A stretch of DNA of 64,000 nucleotides, from the NCBI RefSeq assembly GCF_007750855.1, contig NZ_CP036291.1:1116001-1180000 (forward strand), written 5' to 3'. The notes below the pieces were generated by a model. It had not been told where the DNA came from, made no database searches, and worked only from the letters and a program-made list of their open reading frames with translations. Made by a program: the position numbers and the translations under genes. This DNA comes from Pirellulimonas nuda (GTDB taxonomy: Bacteria; Planctomycetota; Planctomycetia; Pirellulales; Lacipirellulaceae). This document shows, in pieces, positions 26,938 to 36,528 of this stretch. The first letter of the stretch is position 1; each line of letters starts with the position of its first letter.

Positions 26938-27216
26938 CTAGGCTGAGGCGGGCTGCTTGAGCGCCTTGACCGCCTTCGACAGCCGGCTCTTCGTGCGGGC
27001 GGCGGCGTTGGCATGGATCAGGTTCTTGGCGGCTGCTTGGTCAAGCTTCTTCTGAGTCGCGATCAGCTCCTTGCTGCTCAATTCCACATCCCCGGCAGCA
27101 ATCGCTGCGCGCGTCTTCTTGATCTGGGTCCGAAGAGCGGAACGGCCGGCCCGGTTGCGGGCATTGCGGTCGATGCTTTGACGAAGACGTTTCTTGGCGC
27201 CGGCTGAGTTAGGCAT
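26938..27216 (-). CDS. rpsT: 30S ribosomal protein bS20
   Basis: Predicted 92-residue 16S rRNA-binding protein. The ATG at 27216 begins [14 protein letters not shown], the usual start of bS20. It is highly basic and helical, with [13 protein letters not shown] near the C-terminus. Length is normal (about 87-92). The longer open frame upstream is chance. Confidence 0.93.
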   Translation of the reverse strand: MPNSAGAKKRLRQSIDRNARNRAGRSALRTQIKKTRAAIAAGDVELSSKELIATQKKLDQAAAKNLIHANAAARTKSRLSKAVKALKQPASA

Positions 27217-27295
27217 AACGGGGCAGATCGAGGATTTGACGTGGAGACGGGGTGGTGCGGCGGCCCAAGCCCGGAAGGGGGCGGCGCCGGCGAAG

Positions 27296-28744
27296 CTACG
27301 GATTTTGCCGCATTCGGGCGAGTTTGTCCAGCCGGTCGCCCACATCGCGGTACCCGAAGTCGATGGCCGCAAGGTCGGTTAGGCACTTTTCAGCCCGCTC
27401 GAACTCTCGCATCCCGCTGGCGAGCACCCCCGCTCGGTAGAGCAGCAGCTTGTAGAGGTCCTCGCTCGCTGGGTCACAGGCCTCCAAACCGGCCGTATAA
27501 CTGGCCAGGGCGAGCTTGTACTGCTCGATATGCTGGAAGCACTCCCCTAGGTGGAGCTGGACCTCTGCCGCCCGCTTGCGGTCTCCCCGGGCCTTCTGGA
27601 AGTAGGGGATCGCCTCGCGGTGCTTGCCCAGCTTCTTGAAGCGGACGGCCAGCTCGATCTGGGGGCGGGGGTCTGCGGGGTGACGATCTGCCCGGGCCGC
27701 GAAGATTTCTAGCTCGGCTTGGGTCGCCTGGGCGAGCATCTGGCGGGCGAGATGCTTGGCCTCGGGGGTAGCTTCCTCGGCCGCTCGCCGGTCCGCCACC
27801 TTGACCTGGGCGTGGACCCGGCACAGCTCAACGTCTTCCCATTTCTCGCGTACCCGTAGGTCGCCCCCGCCCGTCGCAGACAGGGCTTCGGTCAGCAGTT
27901 TGGACGCCTTCTCCAGCCGGCCGGCGCTTGCGTAAACGTCTGCGAGTTGCAGGTAGGCCTCTGGGTCGGCCGGATCGGCATCGATGGCTGCTTGCAGCCT
28001 AACCGCCTCGTCGCCGGCGGACACGGAGTCGCCCTTGCCGTCGCTTTGGGCGAGGTCGGACACACGGACCGCCGGCCGGGCTTCGACGTCGGCGGCGCCC
28101 TGCAGCAAGTCTGCGTTGTACCCGCCGCGTTTGATGGCGTGCTCAACGCTCAGTCGCGACATCGCCTTGGCGGACTCTTCGTCGCCCGGCTTCTGGTGCT
28201 GGACACGCTGCCAGCAGCTTATCGCCTGTTCGAACTGGCCTACCTGCTCCAACGCGATGCCGGCTTGGCGGTTGACCTCGACGTCCTTCGCATCGATATC
28301 CAGGGCCCAGCGCAGGTAGAACAGCTGGCATTCGCGGCGGTCGAGCTGGCCGCACGCGTCCGCCATCGCCAGCAGCGTCGCAAGGTCGCCGGGGTTCTTG
28401 CTCAGAGCCGCGCAGCCCAGCGTGAACGCCTCTCGCCAAGCGCCTCGCGTGATCGCCTTGAGCATGGCCGAGGGCGCCGATCGACTCCGAAGCCCTCCTA
28501 GCATTCCTCGACGCCCCGCGCCGGTGTAGGCGCCCAGGTTCGACCGCATCTGCTGTGCATACACCAAGTTCCCCGGGTCTTCGACGACGCATTCGGAGTA
28601 AAGCTGGTGCGCGTACTCGCTGTCGCCGCGTTGCTGGCTCGCCCGCCCGCGCTCAAACACCTGCTGCAGCCGCTGGCGGACAGCCAGCGTTAGCGGTGCG
28701 GGGCCGCGGGGCGTCGCTTCGTTTGGGGTCGCATCGACGGTCAT
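27296..28744 (-). CDS. Tetratricopeptide-repeat protein
   Basis: Predicted 482-residue protein made largely of TPR-like helical pairs, for example [20 protein letters not shown] near the N-terminus, [20 protein letters not shown] in the middle and [19 protein letters not shown] near the C-terminus. No signal peptide or enzymatic domain is seen. TPR arrays are protein-protein scaffolds; the partner is unknown. It lies 79 bases upstream of rpsT on the same strand. Confidence 0.85.
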   Translation of the reverse strand: MTVDATPNEATPRGPAPLTLAVRQRLQQVFERGRASQQRGDSEYAHQLYSECVVEDPGNLVYAQQMRSNLGAYTGAGRRGMLGGLRSRSAPSAMLKAITRGAWREAFTLGCAALSKNPGDLATLLAMADACGQLDRRECQLFYLRWALDIDAKDVEVNRQAGIALEQVGQFEQAISCWQRVQHQKPGDEESAKAMSRLSVEHAIKRGGYNADLLQGAADVEARPAVRVSDLAQSDGKGDSVSAGDEAVRLQAAIDADPADPEAYLQLADVYASAGRLEKASKLLTEALSATGGGDLRVREKWEDVELCRVHAQVKVADRRAAEEATPEAKHLARQMLAQATQAELEIFAARADRHPADPRPQIELAVRFKKLGKHREAIPYFQKARGDRKRAAEVQLHLGECFQHIEQYKLALASYTAGLEACDPASEDLYKLLLYRAGVLASGMREFERAEKCLTDLAAIDFGYRDVGDRLDKLARMRQNP

Positions 28745-28883
28745 CGGCGTGTCTTAAACGGGTAAGAACGCGGGAAACTACCCTGTTAGTCTAACACCCG
28801 AACGCTGTTCCGGCATGCGAGTCCGGGGCCTGCTGGCGCCCCGGACTCGCTCACGGCCCCGACGAGGGGCATAATCTACCGAG

Positions 28884-30413
28884 ATGCCTCTACCCCAGCC
28901 CCAACCAGCCGCCTTGGCGAGAGTCTTCCTGATCGGCGCCGGACCCGGCGATCCCGGGCTGATCACGCTGCGTGGGCGCGACCGGCTGCGGCTGGCCGAC
29001 GTGGTGCTGTACGACTACTTGTGCGGCGAGGGGGCGCTGGCAGAAACCCGCCCGGGGGCGGAGCTAATCTGCCTCGGCCGCCACGGCGCCGGAAAACTGT
29101 GGAGCCAGCCCGAGATCATTGCACGCATGCTGGCCGAAGCCCGCGCCGGGCGTGTCGTCGCCCGCCTGAAGGGGGGCGACCCGAGCGTCTTTGGCCGGGT
29201 GGCGGAGGAGATCGACGCCCTGGTGGCGGCCGGCGTGCCCTTCGAGGTCGTCCCGGGCGTAACAACCGCCTCGGCGGCCGCGGCCTACGCCGCGATCCCA
29301 CTCACCGATCGAGACCACGCCTCGTGCGTCGCCCTGGTCACCGGTCAGGTGCAGGCGGGAAGCGAGTTGACCGAAGCGATCGACTTCGCCCCGCTCGCTC
29401 GTTTTCCCGGGACGTTGGTGCTTTACATGGGGGTTACCTCGGCGGGCGCCTGGTCGCGAGAACTCATGGCGCACGGGAAGCCCCCCGAGACGCCGGTCGC
29501 GCTGGTGCGGCGTTGTACGCACCCCGATCAAGAAACCTTGGAGACAACGCTCGGCGGCGTCGCCGAGGTGATCCTCGATCGTCGGCTTCGCCCGCCGATC
29601 GTTGCGATCGTGGGCGCCGTCGCGTTGCGTGGCGCCGCCGGCTGGTTCGAGTCGCGGCCGCTGTTCGGCCAAACCGTTCTGGTCACGCGGCCCGAACGCC
29701 AGGCCGACGCCCTCGCGGAGCGCCTTGCCGACCTCGGCGCCCGCGTGATTCGACAACCCGCGATCGAGATCGAGCCCCCCGACGATTGGGCCGAGGTAGA
29801 CAGGGCGATCAACCGTCTGGCCACGTACGACTGGGTGGTCTTCTCCAGCGCCAACGGGGTCGAATCGCTGATGAGCCGGTTGGAATCCCGCGGCCTCGAC
29901 GCACGGCGTTTCGGCGCCGCGAAACTGGCGTCAATCGGGCCGGCCACCACACGGGCGCTGCGCGACCGGGGCCTGATTGCCGACGCGCAGCCGGATACCT
30001 ACCGGGCAGAGTCGCTTGCGGGCGAGATCGCTGGCGGTGCGGAGGGAAAACGCATCTTGCTCATCCGCGCCAGCCGGGGCAGAGAAACGCTGGCCGAGAT
30101 GCTCTGCGGGGCGGGGGGGCAAGTCGATCAAGTGGTAGCCTACCAGAGCAACGACGTCGTCGAGGCGAACCCCGAAGTGCTCGGCGCGCTTTTAGACGGG
30201 CAGGTCGACTGGATAACGGTCACCAGCAGCGCCATTGCCCGTTCGCTCGCCGCAATGCTTGGCGAGCGCCTCCGCCAGGCGAAGCTGGTCGCCATCAGCC
30301 CGCTGACCGCAGAGGCGCTGACACAGCTCGGCTACCCTCCCAAAGCGGTCGCCAGCGAATACACGGCCGACGGCGTGGTCGCGGCGGTGCTCGCCGCCAC
30401 GACGCAGGCCTGA
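28884..30413 (+). CDS. cobA-hemD: Fused uroporphyrinogen-III methyltransferase / uroporphyrinogen-III synthase
   Basis: Predicted 509-residue bifunctional tetrapyrrole enzyme. The N-terminal half (about 10-255) is an SAM-dependent uroporphyrinogen-III C-methyltransferase: VFLIGAGPGDPGLITLRG, ARLKGGDPSVFGRVAEE and VVPGVTTASAAAAYAAIPLT. The C-terminal half (about 260-505) is HemD, closing the uroporphyrinogen ring: QTVLVTRPERQADALAERL, WVVFSSANGVESLM, ITVTSSAIARSLA. The fusion channels the macrocycle to sirohaem and cobalamin as well as haem. Confidence 0.93.
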   Translation: MPLPQPQPAALARVFLIGAGPGDPGLITLRGRDRLRLADVVLYDYLCGEGALAETRPGAELICLGRHGAGKLWSQPEIIARMLAEARAGRVVARLKGGDPSVFGRVAEEIDALVAAGVPFEVVPGVTTASAAAAYAAIPLTDRDHASCVALVTGQVQAGSELTEAIDFAPLARFPGTLVLYMGVTSAGAWSRELMAHGKPPETPVALVRRCTHPDQETLETTLGGVAEVILDRRLRPPIVAIVGAVALRGAAGWFESRPLFGQTVLVTRPERQADALAERLADLGARVIRQPAIEIEPPDDWAEVDRAINRLATYDWVVFSSANGVESLMSRLESRGLDARRFGAAKLASIGPATTRALRDRGLIADAQPDTYRAESLAGEIAGGAEGKRILLIRASRGRETLAEMLCGAGGQVDQVVAYQSNDVVEANPEVLGALLDGQVDWITVTSSAIARSLAAMLGERLRQAKLVAISPLTAEALTQLGYPPKAVASEYTADGVVAAVLAATTQA

Positions 30414-30496
30414 GCGACCGCCGCGCAGCGGCTCCGGCTATCGCGCGCGCCACGCGACGCGTGAGAGCCGCAGCCGTTCTGCCCGCTTCGTGATGG

Positions 30497-31129
30497 CTAC
30501 GAGCACAATCGATAGGTCTCGCTGACTTCGCATCCAGCCGCGTAGCACGCTCCCAGTTCGTGCAGTCGACCGTCGTTCAGCCGATAGATCAGACCGTGCA
30601 CTTCGATCTCCTGACCGGCGGCCCAGGCGCTCTGCAGGATCGACGTGCTGGCGACGTTCTTCACTTGCTCCACCACATTGAGCTCGCACAAGCGATCGAC
30701 GCGTTTCGCGAGCTGGTCAATCTGCGACAACGCTTGGCTGTGCGCGGTGCGGACGTCGCGGATATGCCTCAGCCAGTTGTCGATCAAGCCCACGGGTTGA
30801 TCGCCCATCGCCGTCGCGACCCCACCACAGCCGTAGTGCCCGCACACAATCACGTGCTTAACCTTGAGCACCTTGACCGCGTACTCCAGCACCGACAGGC
30901 AGTTGATGTCGGTGTGGATGCACAGGTTCGCGATGTTGCGGTGCACGAAGACTTCGCCCGGCAGCAGGCCCAGGATCTGGTTCGCCGGCACGCGGCTATC
31001 AGAACACCCGATCCACAGGTACTTGGGCTCCTGCAGCTTCGCCAGTTCCTCAAAAAAACCTGGCTGGACCTTGGAGACTTCGTTGGCCCAGTGCTCGTTG
31101 TTGAGCAGCAATTTATCGATTCCAGACAT
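30497..31129 (-). CDS. can: Beta-class carbonic anhydrase
   Basis: Predicted 210-residue zinc enzyme interconverting CO2 and bicarbonate. Zinc ligands and the Asp-Arg dyad are visible: IGCSDSRVPANQILGL (Cys, Asp, Arg) and VCGHYGCGGV (His, Cys). The N-terminus MSGIDKLLLNNEHWAN resembles E. coli Can. It starts five bases after the stop of the SulP transporter gene, indicating one operon and a bicarbonate-supply role. Confidence 0.95.
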   Translation of the reverse strand: MSGIDKLLLNNEHWANEVSKVQPGFFEELAKLQEPKYLWIGCSDSRVPANQILGLLPGEVFVHRNIANLCIHTDINCLSVLEYAVKVLKVKHVIVCGHYGCGGVATAMGDQPVGLIDNWLRHIRDVRTAHSQALSQIDQLAKRVDRLCELNVVEQVKNVASTSILQSAWAAGQEIEVHGLIYRLNDGRLHELGACYAAGCEVSETYRLCS

Positions 31130-31134
31130 AGTGG

Positions 31135-32850
31135 TTAATCCTTGCGGGCAGGTTGAAAGACGGCGCGGGCTAGCCGCTTCTTGCCGTTGCGTTTCTCGGA
31201 GTCTGTGAACGTGGCGGTGAGGTCGTCCCAGTCGATCACCAAGCGGCCCCCGTTGGCCTCGTGCTGCTTCTCCCAGTTAACAAACTGCTCGAGCACGGCG
31301 TGATCGACGTAGGTCACGTCCTCAAGATGCACGTGCAGCTCCGTGTCGGGGGACACCCGATCGAGCAGCGCCGTGAGCCGCGGCAGTGCGAGGAAAGTCG
31401 CCGCGCCTGAGAGACGCATGATCACCCGCCCCCGCACGCTGTCGTTATCGACCTCGATCTTCAGACGGGTAAATCTCCACAACAGCCGCGCGGCGGCCAC
31501 GGCGATCCCCGTCAGCACCCCGGTCAACAGATCGACACCCACCACCAACGACAGGGTGAGCACGCAGATGGCGCCCTCGATCCAGCGGACCTGGAAGAGC
31601 TTCGCGATCGCCCAAGGGTTGATCAGCTTCCAGCCGGTGAACACCAGCACCGCGGCCAGCGCAGCCATGGGGATGTAGTTAAGCACCCACGGCACGGCCG
31701 CCACGAGCACCAGCAGCCACACGCCGTGCAGGATGGCCGAGAGTCGCGTCCTGCCGCCGGCGTCGACGTTTGCGGCGCTACGCACGATCACCCCCGTCAT
31801 CGGCAGCACGCCGAGGGCGCCGCAAATCATGTTGCCGACCCCCTGCGCCCAAAGCTCGCGGTCGTAGTCGGTGCGAACGTGAGACTGCATCTGATCGACC
31901 GCGGTGCAGCAAAGCATCGTCTCGGCGCTGGCCACCAGCGCGATCGTGAGCGCCGCGATCAGCATCGCTGGTGTCAGCAGCAGCGACAGTGATTCACGCG
32001 TGGGCAGCAGGATCCCGTCGGTGAGGTTGTCGGGCACGTCGACCTGCGTGATCTTCACCCGGCCGCCGTCGCCCGCAGTGGAGGCGGGGTCGGCCTTCCT
32101 TTCCGCCAGCACATTGTGCGAGTGCGTGAGGCCCAACGCCGCGGCGACGATTGTAGCGGCCGTAACCGCCACGACCGGCGCCGGGATGATCTTGAGCTGC
32201 TTGATCGGAATAAACTTCCACAGCGCCAGGATCAGGATCGTGCCGACCCCGATCGCCGCCGCCAAGTGGTGGGGCGAGCCATCGAGCGGCACAACCCCCT
32301 TCATAAACGACGCGGGGATGGTGATCAGGTTCGCTAGGCCCTTGCCCCATGTCTCGACGTAGGGCTTGGCGGCGTTCTTGTCGTCCACCATCACGTGGAA
32401 CTGGCTGGCGAGGATCAGCACGCCGATGCCGCTGAGCATCCCTTGGATCACGGCCGGCGAGACCGCTCGGAACAGCCCGCCGAACTTCAAGACCCCGGCC
32501 ACAAACTGGATCAGGCCGGCGGCAAGCACCGCGATGCCCATCGCGGCCATGCCGCGCGTGAGGTTGAACTCACCGTCCACGGTCCCGAAGTTGCGGATGA
32601 TCTCCGCCACGATGACAAACAATCCGGCGGCCGGACCGCTGACTTGCAGCGGAGAACCGGCGAGGAACCCCACGACCAAACCGCCGACGATACCGGTGAT
32701 GAGCCCCGCGGCCGGCGGGGCGCCCGAGGCGATCGCGATGCCCATGCAGAGCGGCAGCGCAACCAGAAAGACAATGATGGACGCAGGGACGTCGCTCCGT
32801 AGGGTCTCGCTCCAGGATAGACGCCCGTTGCTGCTTGGTTCAGAAGACAT
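31135..32850 (-). CDS. SulP family anion transporter with STAS domain
   Basis: Predicted 571-residue inner-membrane transporter. About 10-14 helices run from SIIVFLVALPLCMGIAIASG. GLITGIVGGLVVGFLAGSPL is the classic SulP stretch. A C-terminal cytoplasmic STAS domain follows from about residue 460 (RGRVIMRLSGAATFLALPRL, DHAVLEQFVNWEKQ). Because carbonic anhydrase follows five bases downstream, bicarbonate is the favoured substrate over sulfate, as in the BicA clade, but this is inference. Confidence 0.9.
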   Translation of the reverse strand: MSSEPSSNGRLSWSETLRSDVPASIIVFLVALPLCMGIAIASGAPPAAGLITGIVGGLVVGFLAGSPLQVSGPAAGLFVIVAEIIRNFGTVDGEFNLTRGMAAMGIAVLAAGLIQFVAGVLKFGGLFRAVSPAVIQGMLSGIGVLILASQFHVMVDDKNAAKPYVETWGKGLANLITIPASFMKGVVPLDGSPHHLAAAIGVGTILILALWKFIPIKQLKIIPAPVVAVTAATIVAAALGLTHSHNVLAERKADPASTAGDGGRVKITQVDVPDNLTDGILLPTRESLSLLLTPAMLIAALTIALVASAETMLCCTAVDQMQSHVRTDYDRELWAQGVGNMICGALGVLPMTGVIVRSAANVDAGGRTRLSAILHGVWLLVLVAAVPWVLNYIPMAALAAVLVFTGWKLINPWAIAKLFQVRWIEGAICVLTLSLVVGVDLLTGVLTGIAVAAARLLWRFTRLKIEVDNDSVRGRVIMRLSGAATFLALPRLTALLDRVSPDTELHVHLEDVTYVDHAVLEQFVNWEKQHEANGGRLVIDWDDLTATFTDSEKRNGKKRLARAVFQPARKD

Positions 32851-32945
32851 GGATGTGGTTCACAAAGTATGAGAAGGGCTTCCGGCGACCGCGCGCAGCC
32901 AGCGGCGCAGGGGCGTGAAAAACGGGTGAGTTGGCAAGGGCGCCG

Positions 32946-32965
32946 GTCGGCCCGAATGGGCCGAC
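32946..32965. promoter_or_regulatory. Perfect palindrome upstream of the SulP operon
   Basis: GTCGGCCC and GGGCCGAC form a perfect 8-bp inverted repeat with a GAAT spacer, about 95 bases upstream of the transporter start. It is a candidate operator or 5'-UTR hairpin. Confidence 0.35.
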
Positions 32966-33013
32966 GATACTCTCTGGCGGGCGCTCGGCGCTGGGCGCTC
33001 GCGCAGGACGCCG

Positions 33014-33373
33014 CTAGAGCCGCAGAGGGCCGCCAGAGCCGTTGCGGAGCGCGTGTTGGCCGCCGTCGAGCGCCGGCGTGAGGGGCGCCGGTCGTCCGGC
33101 GCCCCGAGGGTCGCGGTAGATGCACACCGTGTAGCAGCCGGCAGAATGACCCCCGCCGCCGGAGCACAAGTGCCGCGCCGACTCGCGACGCGGTACGCCG
33201 ACGAGCACCACCTCGGCCGGCGTCTCTGTCTCGCTCTCGACCTCAGAAGGCCGGAGGAGGTACGTTGGCGCGAGCATCGCCGGGGCCACCAACAACGCCG
33301 CCGCGAGCACGCACATCGCTGATCTCCAACGCAGCAGCAGGCGGGCTAGCGGGTTTTGCGTGGTCGAACTCAT
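33014..33373 (-). CDS. Hypothetical small membrane-anchored protein
   Basis: Predicted 119-residue protein. The ATG at 33373 (MSSTTQNPLARLLLRWRSA) gives a basic N-terminus followed by one hydrophobic helix (MCVLAAALLVAPAMLAPTYL). The outer part has Cys and Gly motifs (HLCSGGGGHSAGCYTVCIY) and ends in a Gly/Leu-rich tail. Much longer frames exist upstream but are antisense to the FAD reductase. No family is recognised. Confidence 0.5.
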   Translation of the reverse strand: MSSTTQNPLARLLLRWRSAMCVLAAALLVAPAMLAPTYLLRPSEVESETETPAEVVLVGVPRRESARHLCSGGGGHSAGCYTVCIYRDPRGAGRPAPLTPALDGGQHALRNGSGGPLRL

Positions 33374-33631
33374 TGGTACCGACGAAGAGCGGATGGCGTC
33401 CCAGTCGGACGCTCGTTGGGCGCGTCCCGCATTGTACCCGAGGAGCCGACGCCAGCAAACAGCGAAGAAAAACCGGCGAGAACCGGTCGTTCGGCCCCGA
33501 CTGGGCGCCTCGACTGGCGCCTCGACTGCGGCCCTGCGTCGGGGCCTGCGCCCCGCGGGCAAGGCCCCGGCGCACGCGGTATGCTGGCGGCGGAACCCCT
33601 CGCCCCCAGCACCCACGGCCGCCCCCCGCCC

Positions 33632-34789
33632 ATGCCGAGCACGCCCCCCGCCCCCGCCGCGCCGCTGGACTGCGTGGTCGTTGGGGCCAGCTTTGCCGGG
33701 CTGGCGTGCGCCACGGTGCTGGCGCGGGCCGGGTTGCGCGTGCGGGTGGTCGAGCGGAAGGCCGACCCCGGCGACGGGCTGCACACCACCGGGATCATTG
33801 TCAAAGACGCGGTCGAACAGGTCGCCCTGCTCGACGCGCTGCCCCCGCAACTGACGCGCAGGGTGCCCGGCGTGCGGCTCTACGCGCCCAACATGCGGCA
33901 CGTCGACCTCGACGCCCCCGGCTACTACTTCCTCACCACCGATACGCCGGGCGTGATCCGCTGGCTCGCCGAGCAGGCCCGCACAGCGGGCGCCGAGGTC
34001 GTGTGCCAAACCCCCTTCACCGGCGCCCAGCGGGTACAAAGCGGGTTCGAGCTCGCCGGCATCGGCCAGACACGGTTCCTCGTCGGCGCCGATGGGCCCA
34101 ACTCCAACGTCGCCCGTGCGCTGGGTCTGGGTCAAAACCGGAGGTTCCTCTTCGGCATGGAGTACGAAGTAGCAGGCGCCACGATCGACGCCCCCGACAG
34201 GCTCCACTGCCTGCTCGACCGCCGACTCGCGCCGGGCTACATCGGTTGGATGGTCCCCGGCGTCGACGTGCTTCAGGTGGGGCTCGCCCGGCGGATGCGG
34301 CCCGACCAGCAAGCCATCCGGCCCGTGATGGACGCCTTCCTGCAGAAGCTGGCCCCCGTGTGCGACCTGCGTCCGCTGATCGACGACGCGAGCAATCCTC
34401 CCGGCATCCGCGCCGGGTTGATCCCTTGCGGCGGCGTCGTGCGGCCGGTCGCTACCGAACGCGCCCTGCTGGTCGGCGACGCCGCTGGCATGGTCTCGCC
34501 CGTCACCGCCGGGGGGATCCACACCGCGCTCAAGCACGGCCTGGCCGCCGGCCACGCGATCGCCGACTTCCTCACCGGCAAACGCGAAGACCCCAGCCGG
34601 TGGTTTGTCGATTCGTACCCCAAGTTCCGCAGCAAACGGCTCCTCCGCTGGTTGTTTGATCATTTCCAGAGCGATACTGCATTCAACCTGCTGTTGGCGA
34701 CCGCCCCGATGCGGGCCGCGGCCAGCCGGGTTTATTTTCATCGCAAGGGGGTCTTCAACCCGCCGGCACGCGGTACAAAGCCGACATAA
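33632..34789 (+). CDS. FAD-dependent geranylgeranyl-reductase-like oxidoreductase
   Basis: Predicted 385-residue flavoprotein. The Rossmann FAD motif is at the N-terminus (CVVVGASFAGLACATVLARAG), then the GG-reductase/PHBH-type DG motif FLVGADGPNSNVARALG and the C-terminal RALLVGDAAGMVSPVTAGG. These mark the geranylgeranyl reductase family, which saturates isoprenoid chains or hydroxylates aromatics. The ATG at 33632 is used because upstream sequence is low-complexity. The substrate is unknown. Confidence 0.85.
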   Translation: MPSTPPAPAAPLDCVVVGASFAGLACATVLARAGLRVRVVERKADPGDGLHTTGIIVKDAVEQVALLDALPPQLTRRVPGVRLYAPNMRHVDLDAPGYYFLTTDTPGVIRWLAEQARTAGAEVVCQTPFTGAQRVQSGFELAGIGQTRFLVGADGPNSNVARALGLGQNRRFLFGMEYEVAGATIDAPDRLHCLLDRRLAPGYIGWMVPGVDVLQVGLARRMRPDQQAIRPVMDAFLQKLAPVCDLRPLIDDASNPPGIRAGLIPCGGVVRPVATERALLVGDAAGMVSPVTAGGIHTALKHGLAAGHAIADFLTGKREDPSRWFVDSYPKFRSKRLLRWLFDHFQSDTAFNLLLATAPMRAAASRVYFHRKGVFNPPARGTKPT

Positions 34790-34794
34790 ACAAA

Positions 34795-34823
34795 CCCCGG
34801 CAGGGGAGGGAAGCCTGCCGGGG
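34795..34823. terminator. Bidirectional intrinsic terminator
   Basis: CCCCGGCAGG pairs perfectly with CCTGCCGGGG across a 9-base loop. It sits between the convergent ends of the FAD reductase and the surface-protein gene. The T-tract is weak, so termination efficiency is uncertain. Confidence 0.6.
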
Positions 34824-34851
34824 CGCGCCCGTGTCGACACGGGCCATCGGG

Positions 34852-35856
34852 CTAGCGGAGCATCGCGCTCTTGGACGATGTCAGGGTCGAGCCGTACGCG
34901 CTCCAAAAACTCATCGAGGGCTCAAAGTTCACCTCGGTCTTCGAGTTCACAGGCCCGTCCTGCGAACGGGTCAGCTTGTCGGTCCCGGCGCCGCCGTCCA
35001 GTTGCATGTGGTCCGCCCGGCAGTACACCAGGTCTAGGTTGTCGTCGCCGTTGCCCAGCGACACGTAGAAGTCGTCGATCGTCTGCACTTCGCGCAGGCG
35101 GACCGTGTCGGCGCCGTCCCCGGTGTTCAGGAAGAGGTTGCCCCCCATCGTCACGCCGGTCATGTTCAACACGTCGTTCCCGGCGCCGGTGTTCATCGCG
35201 AGCGTGCCGTAAACCACGGCGCCCACCATATCAACGTAGTCGGTCTCGTTCTCGTTGACGTTGTTGTACGTCGACACACCCATGCCGCCGCGGAAGCTGC
35301 TCCAGCCTTCGACGCGCAGCGAGTCCACCCCGGCCCCGGTGCTAATCGACGTAAAGTCGCTCGCGTCGTTGCCGATGCTCGAGTTGTAGAACGACACGTA
35401 GTCGTTCCCGGCGCCGGTGCGCACGGTCATCCCGCCCGTCGTCCTGATTGACCCGACGAACACCTGGTCGGCGTCTGCCGGCCCCCCCAGCTGGTCCATG
35501 TTCAGCGTCACGTTGCGAAAGTTCGCGCCGCCCGCCAGCACCACCTTGTCGTTGCCGGCGCCCAGGTTCACTTGCAGGTCGCCGGTGACGGTGAAGTCTT
35601 TGTACGCGGCGCCGTTCACCTTGGTGACGGTGCCGTCGAGGTTCGTGATCCCTTGCACCCGGATCTGACCGTTGGAGAGCTGCGACACCTGCACGGCGTT
35701 GGCCGTTTGGTAGTTGCCGACCGCCTCGCCGATGTAGAGGTGCCCCCCCGACTGGATGCTGGCGGTGACGTCGCCCGCCATCATCTCGCGCTTCTCCATC
35801 GTTTCCATGCCAAACCGCGCCGGCTTCTTCGTGATGCTCTTCGACTTCTTGGACAT
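34852..35856 (-). CDS. Surface protein with REMMAGD N-terminal motif and beta-helix-like repeats
   Basis: Predicted 334-residue protein. The start ATG 35856 has GGAAAAGG upstream. A basic N-terminus leads to FGMETMEKREMMAGD (about residues 15-29), a planctomycete N-terminal motif related to the 'LEPRxLLA' signature of surface and secreted proteins. The rest is Gly/Asn/Asp-rich repeats of about 20-40 residues (NLGAGNDKVVLAGGANF, NTGAGNDVLNMTGVTMGG, NTGDGADTVRLREVQ, GGAGTDKLT). These resemble RTX-like or beta-helical calcium-binding turns. It is probably cell-surface; function unknown. Confidence 0.75.
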   Translation of the reverse strand: MSKKSKSITKKPARFGMETMEKREMMAGDVTASIQSGGHLYIGEAVGNYQTANAVQVSQLSNGQIRVQGITNLDGTVTKVNGAAYKDFTVTGDLQVNLGAGNDKVVLAGGANFRNVTLNMDQLGGPADADQVFVGSIRTTGGMTVRTGAGNDYVSFYNSSIGNDASDFTSISTGAGVDSLRVEGWSSFRGGMGVSTYNNVNENETDYVDMVGAVVYGTLAMNTGAGNDVLNMTGVTMGGNLFLNTGDGADTVRLREVQTIDDFYVSLGNGDDNLDLVYCRADHMQLDGGAGTDKLTRSQDGPVNSKTEVNFEPSMSFWSAYGSTLTSSKSAMLR

Positions 35857-36528
35857 TCTCGTAACCTTTTCCGTCAGGGACCCGCAGCGGGCGTCCCGAG
35901 TTGCAAGGCCCCACTGGGCCCGATGCAATACGTACGCGCTTTGAACCCCGCCGTTACCGGTCGGCCGACGCTCGATGTCTGGCGTTCGCACAACCTCTCC
36001 GCTGCGGCCGGCCCGATTCTTTTTGTCCGAATGTCCACCGCCGGCGGGATTCAAAAATCGGACAAAACCCCCCCTCGCTCACCCACCAACCGCGTAAATC
36101 CCTGCGTTTTCGCCCCGGCCGACCGGCCGGCGCCCCCCGCCAACCCCTTCCGGACGCGCCGAAGCCCCCCGCCAGCGGACAAAACTCCCCCCGATCGGAC
36201 ACCTCCGGGACAAAACCCCGCGCGGGTTTCTCGAGACGCAATCGGTAGGTCAGGCTGGGCCTGACGCCGCGGGGCGCACGACGCCGCTACGTCAGGCACA
36301 GCCTGACCTACCGATTGCCCCCCGGCGCGCATACTCTTGCGGCGTCATTGTCGCGGCGCCGGTGGCTATTTGCGACCCAAAACTCCCGTACGCCCGGCCG
36401 CCGCAGATTTTTCCTGTGCCGGGCGTCGATTTGGCCCCCGACCGTTCGACTACTAGTAGCTGCAAACCAATCCGCCCCGTCGTTCGCCCGTCGCTCGTCG
36501 GCAGCGGCCACAACCCAAGGAGCCCCCG
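35857..36528. other. Intergenic region with a palindromic element
   Basis: About 670 bases between divergent genes. I see no convincing CDS; the long open frames are compositional. It contains the palindromic element at 36241-36315 and, just before 36529, CCAAGGAGCCCCCG as Shine-Dalgarno sequence for the VOC gene. A pyrimidine/purine-skewed, Pro-codon-like stretch (36060-36230) is odd but has no clear meaning. Confidence 0.45.
36241..36315. repeat. Palindromic element ATCGGTAGGTCAGGC
   Basis: ATCGGTAGGTCAGGCTG at 36241-36257 pairs with CAGCCTGACCTACCGAT at 36299-36315, with inner GGCCTGACG/CGTCAGG pairing. A nearly perfect long hairpin, probably a dispersed REP-like element. Confidence 0.75.

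Noticed and set aside
33374-34906. Long minus-strand frame extending upstream of the small 33014-33373 protein
   Set aside because: It is antisense to the FAD reductase, whose domain motifs are clear. Only the last 119 codons (33014-33373) look like a protein.
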